This document shows, piece by piece, positions 46,375 through 55,386 of a stretch of 64,000 nt of DNA (positions within the stretch are counted from its first letter, which is position 1; each line of letters begins with the position of its first letter). The notes under the pieces are model-generated. The model ran no database searches. It saw only the letters and a program-made list of their open reading frames with translations, and was not told where the DNA came from. Where the stretch lies: assembly GCA_028716785.1 (NCBI GenBank), contig JAQUPD010000001.1:135114-199113 (forward strand). Direction: 5' to 3'. Made by a program: the position numbers and the translations under genes. This DNA comes from Fidelibacterota bacterium. GTDB lineage: Bacteria > Fidelibacterota > Fidelibacteria > Fidelibacterales > Fidelibacteraceae.

Positions 46375-48480
46375 TTAACCAATCGTTGCATAATCTAATT
46401 TATCCCGATAATGTTTCAAAAAGAATTCCCGAAGGGTTTTGTGCTGTGGCAAAAGAATTTGAGGGTCTTGATCGATTAACAGAAATGCTTTTTCCCGTGC
46501 TTTAACCATAATTGGCAAGTCACTCACTAAATCAGCAATTTTAAGTCCAGTTTCTCCGTGTTGACGGGTACTGAAAAAGTCCCCGGGTCCCCGCAATTTG
46601 AGATCTGTTTCTGAAATTTCAAAGCCATTGGTTGTTTTTTCCAAAGTACGAAGACGTGTATTTCCACTCTCAGAATTTTTACGATTAACTAAAAGGCAAA
46701 AACTTTGATCAGACCCACGTCCTACTCTACCCCGCAATTGATGGAGTTGAGTAAGACCAAATCGCTCAGCATTTTCTACCATCATAATACTTGCGTTGGG
46801 AACATCTACTCCTACTTCAATTACCGTAGTAGAAACAAGAATATGAATTTTTTTCTCTTTAAACGCTTTCATAATTGCTTCTTTTTCAGGTACTGGTATT
46901 TTCCCATGGAGTAACGCAACGGTCATATCAGGGAATATATGTTCCTGTAATTCTTTATACCCTTCTTCAGCGGCTTTTAAATCCATTTTTTCACTCTCAC
47001 TGATTAAGGGATAAACCACATAAACTTGTCGACCTTTCCGAATTTCTTTCCGAATAAAGTCATACGTATTTTTTAGCTCATTGGGTGTAACAACTTTTGT
47101 TTTTACGGTTTTACGGCCAGGGGGCATTTCATCAAGAATTGAGACATCCATATCGCCATAAAGAGTTAAGGATAGGGTGCGGGGAATGGGTGTTGCTGTC
47201 ATAGATAGCACGTGTGGATTCATCCCTTTTTTAATAAGTGTCCCTCTTTGATCAACGCCAAAGCGATGTTGTTCATCAATGACCACAAATCCTAACTTTT
47301 TAAAAAGAACTCCCTCTTGAATTAATGCATGGGTTCCAATAACTATGGGAGTCTTTCCCATAGCAATATTTTCAAGAAACACCTTTTTTTGAGACAGGTT
47401 TTGTCTGCCTGTTAATAAAACAACAGGAATATTCAAAGGTGCAAACAACTCACTAAAACTTTTATAATGTTGATGTGCCAATATTTCTGTCGGCGCCATA
47501 ATTGCCGTTTGAAATCCGTTATCGATCATGATTGCCGCCGCGGCTGCAGCAACTAGGGTTTTACCGCTCCCTACATCCCCCTGTAACAAACGATTCATCA
47601 CGTGTCCCGACCGAAAATCTTTATAAATTTCGCGAATTACCCGCTTTTGAGCGTTTGTGAGATCAAAGGGCAAAGAGTGATACAATGCATGAATAAGTTC
47701 CCCTGCATGGGTGCAAACAAAGGGACTTTTTTGAGCTTTGATGGTTTGTTTTTTTATTGCCAACAGGAGTTGGAGCATAAAAAGTTCCTGAAATTTAAAT
47801 CGAAACCATGCTTTTTTTAAGGATGCCTCATTGTGAGGGAAATGAATCTGATATAAAGCTTCCCGAAAGGGTAAAATCCGAAAAGATTTCTGAACATCTT
47901 CCGGAAGGGGATCTGGTAAATATGGCGGACATTGATTAAAAAGATGATAAAATATTTTTCGAAACAGCCGTGAATTAAAACCCTTATGCCGAAGATCCTG
48001 TGTTAGGGGATACACGGGAACCAACATGCCTGTATTGAGTTGTTCCCGATCGATAAAATCAAAATCTGGATGCGTCATAGTATAACCCTTGAAGAATTCC
48101 ACCTTCCCACTAACAGAAATAATTTCTCCTGGTTTCAAAACCTTTTGGATCCATTGATACCCCTGAAACCATGTCAAGGTCATATACCCTGTCGTATCTC
48201 GTAGCATTACCTTAAGGATTTCCCTCTGTCGAAGGTGTTGAAGAACACAAGAAACCACCTCACCCACCACCGTACATTCTTCCCCAACAACAAGATTTCC
48301 AATAGCTTTTACCGTTGACCTGTCTAAATACCTTCGAGGAAAATAATGTAAAAGATCCTCTATTGTCGTAATGCCGTGGTTTTTTAAAACTTCTTCACGT
48401 CCTCGACCGATATAAGGAATATTCTTTATAGGCTGATCTAAAAAAGGATGCACATTTTCTACCGATACGTCACATAGCAC
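46375..48480 (-). CDS. recG: ATP-dependent DNA helicase RecG
   Basis: 701 residues. RecG rescues stalled forks and moves Holliday junctions. An N-terminal helical and wedge OB domain (IPYIGRGREEVLKNHGI; LMLRD-type segment IMLRDTTGYMTLTW read here as VMLRDTTGYMTLTW) is followed by the helicase: RLLQGDVGSGKTLVAA (Walker A), VIDEQHRFGVDQR (DEQH box), MTATPIPRTLSLTLYGD, TVIEVGVDVPNAS and QLRGRVGRG. It begins at GTG 48480, inside the 3' end of the upstream gene, which implies translational coupling. Confidence 0.96.
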   Translation of the reverse strand: MLCDVSVENVHPFLDQPIKNIPYIGRGREEVLKNHGITTIEDLLHYFPRRYLDRSTVKAIGNLVVGEECTVVGEVVSCVLQHLRQREILKVMLRDTTGYMTLTWFQGYQWIQKVLKPGEIISVSGKVEFFKGYTMTHPDFDFIDREQLNTGMLVPVYPLTQDLRHKGFNSRLFRKIFYHLFNQCPPYLPDPLPEDVQKSFRILPFREALYQIHFPHNEASLKKAWFRFKFQELFMLQLLLAIKKQTIKAQKSPFVCTHAGELIHALYHSLPFDLTNAQKRVIREIYKDFRSGHVMNRLLQGDVGSGKTLVAAAAAAIMIDNGFQTAIMAPTEILAHQHYKSFSELFAPLNIPVVLLTGRQNLSQKKVFLENIAMGKTPIVIGTHALIQEGVLFKKLGFVVIDEQHRFGVDQRGTLIKKGMNPHVLSMTATPIPRTLSLTLYGDMDVSILDEMPPGRKTVKTKVVTPNELKNTYDFIRKEIRKGRQVYVVYPLISESEKMDLKAAEEGYKELQEHIFPDMTVALLHGKIPVPEKEAIMKAFKEKKIHILVSTTVIEVGVDVPNASIMMVENAERFGLTQLHQLRGRVGRGSDQSFCLLVNRKNSESGNTRLRTLEKTTNGFEISETDLKLRGPGDFFSTRQHGETGLKIADLVSDLPIMVKAREKAFLLIDQDPQILLPQHKTLREFFLKHYRDKLDYATIG

Positions 48481-49775
48481 ATATATTCAACACAGATTGA
48501 TTCACCCGCTTTTATGGTACAAGGAATTTCAAGGTCTGTTGCTGATTTTTTTTCAACAGGATGAGAAGCTTTTTTTACTACCCAGTTGCCATACCACTGA
48601 TCACGAATAATAACAGATATAGACTTATCACTTTGGTTGCGAATTTCGTAACATATTGTTCCTTCTGCTGTTTCTCTTTCTCTTTTATAATCCAGAACTG
48701 TTCGTTTGAAAACAACATCAAAAGCCTTTCCGGGCGTTATTATCACTGGTTCCCCCGCTGGGGTATTGGGGATTCGGACTTCACCTCCAAATATTCCCTT
48801 TTCATTAAAAATCCGCAGGATCCCTTCAGGCAAAACCATAGGATCGTTTGTGTCCTTCTTTATCATGAATGTCAATTCTAAATCAGCATGAAACGGTAGT
48901 GTTCCAGAAGATGAAAAGGAATTTCCAGAGACAATATATTTTTTTTCTGGCTGAATTTCTTTAGGTGCAGCGAGAGGTAGCCTGAACTCAGACTTGGGGG
49001 TAAATGTCACATAATCTTTTAACGTAAAAATGTAATGATCTCCAGTACTTTGAGGTGCTTCAGCAGCAAAAGCGGCGTTAGCTGACATTTCTACTCCCAT
49101 TCCCTTAGGGGCAGCCTGCATGGCTCTTTCAACATTTCTCGATTGTGTTTCTATATCCCCCGCCAAAAGTGTTACCTTTGCACTGGTCAAGGTGCCGGTT
49201 CCTTGATTAATCACCCGAAACCAGGGAATAAAAAGAGCTGTTTCTTTATCGTTCCACCGCAATTCATATTCAGCCGACCAAATAAAATCATGGGTTAAGA
49301 AACCGTAGGTCACGGGCGGATTTTTCTTTTTAGAAGGAAAGGACAATGGCAAATATTCTAGCTTTTTATCACCGGGGATTTCGGCTAGTTCATAGTATAA
49401 GATATTTGCTGGATCAATTATATAAACTTGATTGGTCCCCTCAACATAAATCGCATTGTTTTCATGTTTCACAAATTTACCCCGGATATCGATACTTTCC
49501 TTTAACAAAAGATGAATATTAGTTCCTTCTTCTAAATGATAGGCACCATAATTAGGATACATATAGCGAAGAATTCCTTCTGGTTCTGCCGATTTCCAAA
49601 CTGTTTTAGGTATAATATTTAATCCGTACGTTGGCAAATAAAATCTTTCATTTATTGTATAAGGCTCTTCCTGAAACGTTACCCAAGCACCTATTTTTGG
49701 CAATATTAAAACTTCAGGAGGATTGCCAAAAAGTGCCGTACAGACTAAAAGCAAAAGTGTTATAATGCGAAGCAT
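48459..49775 (-). CDS. DUF4139-like secreted protein
   Basis: 438 residues with a short signal peptide (LRIITLLLLVCTALFG). The middle (YGFLTHDFIWSAEYELRW, FRVINQGTGTLTSAKVTLLAGDI) and the C-terminal segment (YEIRNQSDKSISVIIRDQWYG, ending IKAGESICVEYMCYV) follow the DUF4139 pattern: two beta-sandwich modules that close with a Tyr-rich strand. The family's function is not known; in other genomes such proteins are predicted to be envelope-bound. Its stop codon overlaps recG by 22 bases, so expression is joined, although no functional link is evident. valS ends upstream on the same strand. Confidence 0.7.
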   Translation of the reverse strand: MLRIITLLLLVCTALFGNPPEVLILPKIGAWVTFQEEPYTINERFYLPTYGLNIIPKTVWKSAEPEGILRYMYPNYGAYHLEEGTNIHLLLKESIDIRGKFVKHENNAIYVEGTNQVYIIDPANILYYELAEIPGDKKLEYLPLSFPSKKKNPPVTYGFLTHDFIWSAEYELRWNDKETALFIPWFRVINQGTGTLTSAKVTLLAGDIETQSRNVERAMQAAPKGMGVEMSANAAFAAEAPQSTGDHYIFTLKDYVTFTPKSEFRLPLAAPKEIQPEKKYIVSGNSFSSSGTLPFHADLELTFMIKKDTNDPMVLPEGILRIFNEKGIFGGEVRIPNTPAGEPVIITPGKAFDVVFKRTVLDYKRERETAEGTICYEIRNQSDKSISVIIRDQWYGNWVVKKASHPVEKKSATDLEIPCTIKAGESICVEYMCYVTYR

Positions 49776-49809
49776 AATATCCCTTTCCTCGTTACATTAA
49801 CTATTCATG

Positions 49810-52470
49810 TTAATGGTCCAAGCGTGCCAGATTTAATTTAAGCAGGTTAAGATTATTTTCAATTTCCTGTTCTTTTTCCTGCTCATATCGCACCACATGT
49901 TTTGGTGCTTTTCTTATAAAATTGGGATTTTGTAGTTTATTCCTAACCCCTATCAGATGTTGTTCCAACATTTCTATTTCTTTTTTAAGACGATTTTTTT
50001 CTTTATCAATATCAATTAAGTCTGCCAAGGGAACGTAAATTTCAAGATTTTGAACGACTGCTGTTGCACTAAGTTTCGGTTTTTCAAGTTTTTCTTTAAT
50101 AGTCAGGGTCTGCACTTTTGCTAACGCATAAATATATTCTTTTTTTTTCAGGAGGATATCCCGTTGCCCTTGGGTTCCTCCATGAATTAAAACTGTTGCT
50201 TTTTTTGAAGGAGGAACGGTTAATTCACTGCGAATCGTACGGAGAGCTGTTATCACATCCATAAGAAGTTGCATCTCTTCTTCTGCTTTCATTTTTTTAT
50301 CTGTAGGAAGCTGAAACGGTGTTGGCCAAGCGCTAATAACAAGATGAGTCTCTTCCTCCTCTTTTACAAACTGCCAGATTTCTTCTGTAATAAAGGGGGC
50401 AAAGGGATGAAGAAGTTTGAGAATATTTCTCAACACATAAATGGCCGTCCCAAGTGCACTGTCTTTTAGAATAATATTGCCTCTATATAGGCGAGGCTTG
50501 ATAAGCTCAAGATACCAATCACAAAAGTAGCCCCAGGTAAAATCATAAATATCTTTTGCGGCATCATTAAACCGATATTTTTTTAGATTTTTATTCACAG
50601 ATTGAAGAGTTTCGTTAAGTTTCCCTAAAATCCAAAGATCTGCAGTTTCAAGATTTTCATTTTCAAGATTAGAGGCATTGAAGCAATAATCAACAGGTTT
50701 ATTTATAAGGACAAAGCGACTGGCATTCCAGAGTTTATTCATAAAATTCCGTCCTACTTCAATCCTGTTTTCATCAAAAAGGATATCTTGGCCTTGGGGC
50801 GCAATAAGCATAATGCCAAAACGTAGAGCATCGGCACCAAACCGATCAATTAACTCAAGAGGATCGGGGGAATTTCCCAGAGATTTGCTCATTTTCCGTC
50901 CCTGAGCATCTCGAATAAGTCCTGTAAAATAGACATTTTTAAAGGGGATTTCTCCCATAAATTCAAGACCAGCCATAATCATCCGAGCTACCCAGAAAAA
51001 GATAATATCAGGAGCTGTTACAAGATCATCCGTAGGATAATAATATTTCAGGTCTTCTGTTTCTTCTGGCCAACCAAGGGTAGAAAAAGGCCAAAGCCAA
51101 GAACTGAACCAGGTATCCAACACATCTTCATCTTGTTTAATCTGTGTTGAGCCACAGGTTGGACACGTCTTTGGATCCTCGCGAAGGGCATTTTCCCATC
51201 CACAATTCTGACAATAAAAAAAAGGAATTCTGTGTCCCCACCACAATTGTCGACTAATACACCAATCTTTAATGTTTTCTAGCCAATGATTATACGTTTT
51301 TACCCAGCGCCCAGGATTAAAATGGATTTTCCCTTCATTCACAACTTTCAGCGCTTTTTCTGCCATGTTCTCCATCTTTACAAACCACTGTTCTGAGACT
51401 CGGGGTTCAATGGGAACTCCTGCCCGTTCACTATATCCTACTTTGTGTGTATATTTTTCAATTTTTACAAGATATCCCTTTTCTTCCAGCTCTTTTACAA
51501 TTTTTTTTCGAGCTTCCTCACGCGTTAATCCCAGATAGTGAGAACCAGCCTTTTCATTTAAGGTCGCATCTGAATTAAAAATATCAATAAAAGGAAGTTT
51601 GTGCCGCAACCCAATGTCATAATCATTGGGGTCATGACAAGGAGTTATTTTTAAAGCACCTGTCCCAAAACCCTTATCAACATACTCATCGGCAATGACA
51701 GGGATTTCTCTATTCGCAATAGGAAGAATAAGCGTTTTACCAATAAAATCTTTGTATCGTTCATCATCAGGGTGAACCGCAACGGCTGAATCTCCCAACA
51801 TGGTTTCAGGCCGAGTTGTAGCAATCGTTAATCCATGTGATGGATCCTCTTTTAAGGGATATCGGATATACCACAAGTGACCATGAACTTCTTTATAAAT
51901 AACTTCCTCATCGGAAAGGGCAGTAAGCGAAACAGGACACCAATTAACAATGCGTATTCCTTTGTAAATGTATCCTTTTTCATAAAGACGGACAAACACT
52001 TCCCGGACAGCTTTTGAGAGTCCTTCATCCAAAGTAAAGCGTTCTCGGGACCAATCACATGACACACCAAGTTTTTTTAACTGCTTAATGATAATGCCCC
52101 CATATCGATTTTTCCATTCCCAAACAAGATTTAAAAATTCCTCGCGGGAATAATCAGTCCGACGTTTGCCCTTTTTCAACAAATCTTTTTCAACAGCAGC
52201 CTGCGTGGCAATCCCCGCATGATCAGTACCAGGAAGCCAAAGCGTCTCATAGCCTTCCATACGCGCTTTGCGGACTAAAATATCTTGAATTGTGTTGTTT
52301 AAAATATGTCCCATCGTTAACATACCCGTAACATTTGGTGGAGGAATCATCACTGTATAGGGTTTTTTATAAGGATTGGGGGCAGAGTGAAAATAGCCCT
52401 TTTTCAACCACACTTCATACCATTTGTCTTCAACATGGGTAGGATCGTATAATTTAGGTAACTCTTTCAT
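49810..52470 (-). CDS. valS: valyl-tRNA synthetase
   Basis: 886 residues from ATG 52470. Class I signatures are MIPPPNVTGMLTMGHI (HIGH box, here MGH) and GRKMSKSLGN (KMSKS). The editing domain (TIATTRPETMLGDSAVAVHPDD, in part; GTGALKITPCHDPNDY) hydrolyses Thr-tRNA(Val). A zinc-ribbon like CQNCGW...CPTCGS lies near 440-460. The last 60 residues are the tRNA-binding coiled coil (DKEKNRLKKEIEMLEQHL). It charges tRNA(Val) in the cytoplasm. There is no T-box in the 260 bases between it and the 6S-like RNA. The sequence from 52471 to 52730 is AT-rich and presumably carries its promoter. Confidence 0.98.
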   Translation of the reverse strand: MKELPKLYDPTHVEDKWYEVWLKKGYFHSAPNPYKKPYTVMIPPPNVTGMLTMGHILNNTIQDILVRKARMEGYETLWLPGTDHAGIATQAAVEKDLLKKGKRRTDYSREEFLNLVWEWKNRYGGIIIKQLKKLGVSCDWSRERFTLDEGLSKAVREVFVRLYEKGYIYKGIRIVNWCPVSLTALSDEEVIYKEVHGHLWYIRYPLKEDPSHGLTIATTRPETMLGDSAVAVHPDDERYKDFIGKTLILPIANREIPVIADEYVDKGFGTGALKITPCHDPNDYDIGLRHKLPFIDIFNSDATLNEKAGSHYLGLTREEARKKIVKELEEKGYLVKIEKYTHKVGYSERAGVPIEPRVSEQWFVKMENMAEKALKVVNEGKIHFNPGRWVKTYNHWLENIKDWCISRQLWWGHRIPFFYCQNCGWENALREDPKTCPTCGSTQIKQDEDVLDTWFSSWLWPFSTLGWPEETEDLKYYYPTDDLVTAPDIIFFWVARMIMAGLEFMGEIPFKNVYFTGLIRDAQGRKMSKSLGNSPDPLELIDRFGADALRFGIMLIAPQGQDILFDENRIEVGRNFMNKLWNASRFVLINKPVDYCFNASNLENENLETADLWILGKLNETLQSVNKNLKKYRFNDAAKDIYDFTWGYFCDWYLELIKPRLYRGNIILKDSALGTAIYVLRNILKLLHPFAPFITEEIWQFVKEEEETHLVISAWPTPFQLPTDKKMKAEEEMQLLMDVITALRTIRSELTVPPSKKATVLIHGGTQGQRDILLKKKEYIYALAKVQTLTIKEKLEKPKLSATAVVQNLEIYVPLADLIDIDKEKNRLKKEIEMLEQHLIGVRNKLQNPNFIRKAPKHVVRYEQEKEQEIENNLNLLKLNLARLDH

Positions 52471-52730
52471 AAGCAAGCTCGTATTCTGTTTTCTTTCATT
52501 ATCAATAGATTGTTAATTTATGGAATAAAAAAGAGAATGGTTATTTGAGAATTAAATACTTTCTCAAAGCAATTTCGTTTGATCCCTATAAAATAAATAT
52601 CATTTTTCTCTTAGGATATTTTAAATATACGAGGGTGTAAGAGTGTTCTCACGTGTCAATTTACGAGTAAGAAAATTCATGACATCCTAAAACAAAGCAT
52701 GTCAAAATTGTTAAGATAAAAATGGGGTAT

Positions 52731-52887
52731 AAAAAAGCCTGCAGCGTTTTTGATGAATCCGTTTATCACGGTGGGTACCTGCCCCTGAGTTCAGTCTTCC
52801 TCTCGAAAGAGGCTTGACTTCCGCCAGGATGAGCTAAGGTTCCCATAGTATCAATGTTGATTCTCAAAAAATTGGCTGCAGGCCATC
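52731..52887 (-). ncRNA. ssrS: rod-shaped structured RNA, probable 6S RNA
   Basis: On the minus strand the ends pair as GCCTGCAGC with GCTGCAGGC (plus coordinates 52875-52883 and 52737-52745). A second helix, TTTTTGA-GAATC with GATTC-TCAAAAA, follows. Next comes an open bubble whose 3' strand holds a small CCG-TGATAAA-CGG hairpin, then an apical rod (TGGG-ACCT with AGGT-CCCA, further GC pairs) capped by CCTCTTTCGAGAGG. This is the layout of 6S RNA, which binds the housekeeping RNA polymerase. Six Ts follow the last helix, and a good promoter lies just upstream. The length is about 155 bases, a little shorter than E. coli 6S. The identity comes from shape, not sequence match; confidence is moderate. 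Confidence 0.6.
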
Positions 52888-52893
52888 TAATAA

Positions 52894-52922
52894 AAGATAG
52901 AGTAGTTTTTGTCTATTTTCAA
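52894..52922 (-). promoter_or_regulatory. promoter of the 6S-like RNA
   Basis: On the minus strand TTGAAA (52922-52917), a 17-base spacer and TATCTT (52899-52894) form a good sigma-70-type promoter. The expected start, about seven bases on, is at the foot of the RNA's terminal helix. Confidence 0.6.
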
Positions 52923-53092
52923 GGAATTTTCAATTTTTTTTCACCCTTTTATCCTTGCTTTTATCAAAATCCTTTATTTTTGTTCACCAAGGGATTCACT
53001 AAATTCTATGATGAAATTGCAGATTGATTATCTCAAAATGATAGAATCTCGCCACTGGAAGTGGTTAAGAAATCTGATTCCTATCTGATGGA

Positions 53093-54204
53093 ATGAATAA
53101 TGATATAAAAAGAGAGAAATATGCCTTTAAAAGAGATGATTTTATTGAAAAATTTGTGGCTGAAGAGCGATTGCTTGCAAAAGAAGGACATTTTCTTCTC
53201 CAATGGAATGACTTTTCGCTCTTGGCAATGCTGGCCAATACTATCCTCAGGCGTTTTTATACCCGCAAGCGAGTTATTTATATTATTGATAGGAATTTCA
53301 ATTATACCAATATTTGTCCTACAGGATATGTCTTTCAATGTCCGCAAAATTTAGAAAAGAATTATATCTTAAATCGTGAAATTCTTGCTCAAAAAATTAA
53401 AGAAATAAAAGTCCTTGGGGGTGTTCAAATTCTTTTCAGGAAGGATTAAATCCTGCTATAATTCTCAAGTGGTTTGAGGATCTTTTTCAGTGGATTAAAG
53501 AAAAACATCCTATCCATATTCATAATCTCAGTCCACATAAAATTCTTTTTATTTCCCGTATATCAAAACTTTCTGTGGACCCGGATTCAACGATTAAGTG
53601 CAACATTTTACACCTCAAAAAGTTAGGAGATGGAGGAGGGAAGGATGAGGCTTGCCACGGATGTGTATAGAGACCTCAGAGTGTAGAGATGTTGGATTTC
53701 GTGACCAAATTCACCGTTTATCTGTGTCCATCCCCAAAATATTACCAAAGGATATGACAGAGGACGTCATAAAGGCTATATCAGATCTATCCATCACGAG
53801 AGGATCATGGGCTGAACTCAGAACTCAATGATATCTTGCCAAAGAATTAAAAGAGTTGAGTGAAACAGATGCAGATGGTTTATCGATAAAACCAAGAGAT
53901 ATCTGTAATACTATACAATCAGATTCAAACCTAAATTAGGAATGTTGATAAATGATTTCCCGTCTCCATTCCCCGTTCTCCGTCCTTTGTTTGAGTTGCA
54001 CTTATAACGTGAATTTACGGGAGAAAATATTACAGAGGTTTATTGCTACAGAATTAGATAATATTCCAGGGATAGCGCGGAATTTTTATCCAATTCTGGC
54101 CGTCTTCGGATGAAGGAGCACATCAAAAAATTGTGCATATTATTTGTGCAGCAGGCTTTATGTTAAGCCATCGGGATCAAGTATATAAACTTCTGAACGC
54201 ATAA
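53093..54204 (+). pseudogene. mqnC: decayed cyclic dehypoxanthinyl futalosine synthase (mqnC)
   Basis: A gene-length (about 370 codons) stretch with homology pieces in order. The first 118 codons are open: DFSLLAMLANTILRRFYTRK, then VIYIIDRNFNYTNIC, the MqnC radical-SAM N-terminus. However, the CxxxCxxC cluster motif is broken (CPTGYVFQC, second Cys replaced). After a frameshift come LNPAIILKWFEDLFQWIKEK and HIHNLSPHKILFISRISKLSVD. The centre (about 53600-53950) is unrecognisable. The last piece, IICAAGFMLSHRDQVYKLL, ends at TAA 54202. MqnC is a radical-SAM enzyme of the futalosine route to menaquinone; this copy cannot work. No other mqn gene is nearby. Confidence 0.85.
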
Positions 54205-54240
54205 TTACAAAATATGAATTCATAAAATAAGGAGACTATT

Positions 54241-54624
54241 ATGGCAAAAGCAGAAGGATTAAAACTCTCTTTTTGTCCACCTGATGCAATTAGAACTGAC
54301 ATCCTAGAACCTATCCCTTATACGGGGAATGATCAAAAAATTACGCTTGATTATCCAGAATTCAGCGCTGTTTGTCCTTATAGCGGCCTCCCAGATATTG
54401 CTCGCATAACCATTGAATACATTCCTAATAGAACAATTATTGAATTAAAATCCCTGAAATACTATTTCATTTCTTATCGGAATGTTGGGATTTATCAGGA
54501 GGATATGACAAACCGAGTTTATGAGGATTTGAAAGGTATATTATCACCGAAAAAATTGAAAATAACAACAGTCTATAATATTCGCGGGGGCATTGAAACC
54601 ACGTGCATTATGGGAGAAATATAA
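54241..54624 (+). CDS. queF: NADPH-dependent 7-cyano-7-deazaguanine reductase, QueF type I
   Basis: 127 residues, the short unimodular QueF. It reduces preQ0 to preQ1 in queuosine synthesis. The catalytic Cys lies in SAVCPYSGLPD, and the NADPH-binding family motif reads ELKSLKYYFISYRN; the C-terminus has VYNIRGGIETT. Overall it aligns end to end with type I QueF. A ribosome site AAGGAGA lies before ATG 54241, 36 bases after the mqnC remnant. No other queuosine gene is in the window. It converges with the fumarase genes. Confidence 0.95.
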   Translation: MAKAEGLKLSFCPPDAIRTDILEPIPYTGNDQKITLDYPEFSAVCPYSGLPDIARITIEYIPNRTIIELKSLKYYFISYRNVGIYQEDMTNRVYEDLKGILSPKKLKITTVYNIRGGIETTCIMGEI

Positions 54625-54654
54625 TCAGAACTACACACTTTTAGATATTCAATA

Positions 54655-54686
54655 AATCGATTATAATTTTTTTAGGATAATCGATT
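54655..54686. repeat. 10-bp inverted repeat between convergent genes
   Basis: AATCGATTAT (54655-54664) and ATAATCGATT (54677-54686) are exact complements around a 12-base T-rich loop. The repeat lies between queF and the fumarase genes. No T-run follows, so a terminator role is only possible. Confidence 0.5.
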
Positions 54687-54795
54687 CTTCAAAGAGTATT
54701 TAAAAATTTTCGATGTAATATTGAAAGATGAGTTATTCTGGAAGAAGATGAAAGGTTCAGTACATCTTTCTTTATTCAAACGAAACCTCTTGCTT

Positions 54796-55386
54796 TCAAA
54801 GGGTGAAGGGTTTTTTAAGAAGCTCCTGTTTTCTTTTATTAGATTTTTCAAAAATTGTGTCATGGAGAGAGTTCCCATGTGAATCCATAGTAACAATGGT
54901 GAGGAAATCTTTGACATCAATAACCCATAGAGCTTCTGGGGTTCCAAATTCTTCCAATTTAATTACTGTATGGACACCAACAACCGATTCAGCAATTAGA
55001 GTTGCAAGTCCACCAATAGCATGTAAATAAACTGCGCCTATTTTTTGTAACGTTTTAAGGGTATTCTTCCCCATCCCCCCTTTGCCAATAACGCCTCGAA
55101 GTCCATATTCCTTCATAATGGTACTTTGGTAAGGCTCTTCCCGAATTGATGTTGTTGGTCCAGCAGCAACAAATTCCCAGGAATCCCCTTTCTTTTTCAC
55201 CACAGGGCCACAGTGATAAATCATTGTATTTTGCAGTAGATCTCGAATTTCCTGGGGTTTTTCTTTTGCAAGCCAAGCATGTACAGCATCGCGGCCTGTA
55301 ACAAGGCGACCATTCAAAGATATTTCATCGCCAACTTTCAAAGTCCGCACCATTTTTTCATCTACAGGGAGCGTTAATTTAATCAT
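54796..55386 (-). CDS. fumarate hydratase class I, beta subunit
   Basis: 196 residues, the C-terminal domain of class I (iron-sulfur) fumarase as a separate subunit. It shares fumarate/malate hydration with the alpha subunit; the pair can also resemble L-tartrate dehydratase TtdAB. VGDEISLNGRLVTGRDAVHAW (in part), YHCGPVVKK, AAGPTTSIREEPYQ, GVIGKGGMG and GTPEALWVIDVKDF are typical of the domain. It overlaps the alpha gene by eight bases and is last in a fumarase-Kor cluster. Confidence 0.93.
   Translation of the reverse strand: MIKLTLPVDEKMVRTLKVGDEISLNGRLVTGRDAVHAWLAKEKPQEIRDLLQNTMIYHCGPVVKKKGDSWEFVAAGPTTSIREEPYQSTIMKEYGLRGVIGKGGMGKNTLKTLQKIGAVYLHAIGGLATLIAESVVGVHTVIKLEEFGTPEALWVIDVKDFLTIVTMDSHGNSLHDTIFEKSNKRKQELLKKPFTL

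Noticed and set aside
52731-52887. T-box leader, TPP or cobalamin riboswitch, or SRP RNA as an explanation of the structured RNA
   Set aside because: None of the conserved sequence blocks of those RNAs is present, it is 260 bases from valS, and it has its own promoter and T-run; the closed rod with bubble fits 6S better.
53089-53449. A 118-codon open frame that could be read as a small intact gene
   Set aside because: It is the N-terminal third of MqnC with a broken cysteine motif, and the rest of the gene follows out of frame, so I call it part of a pseudogene.
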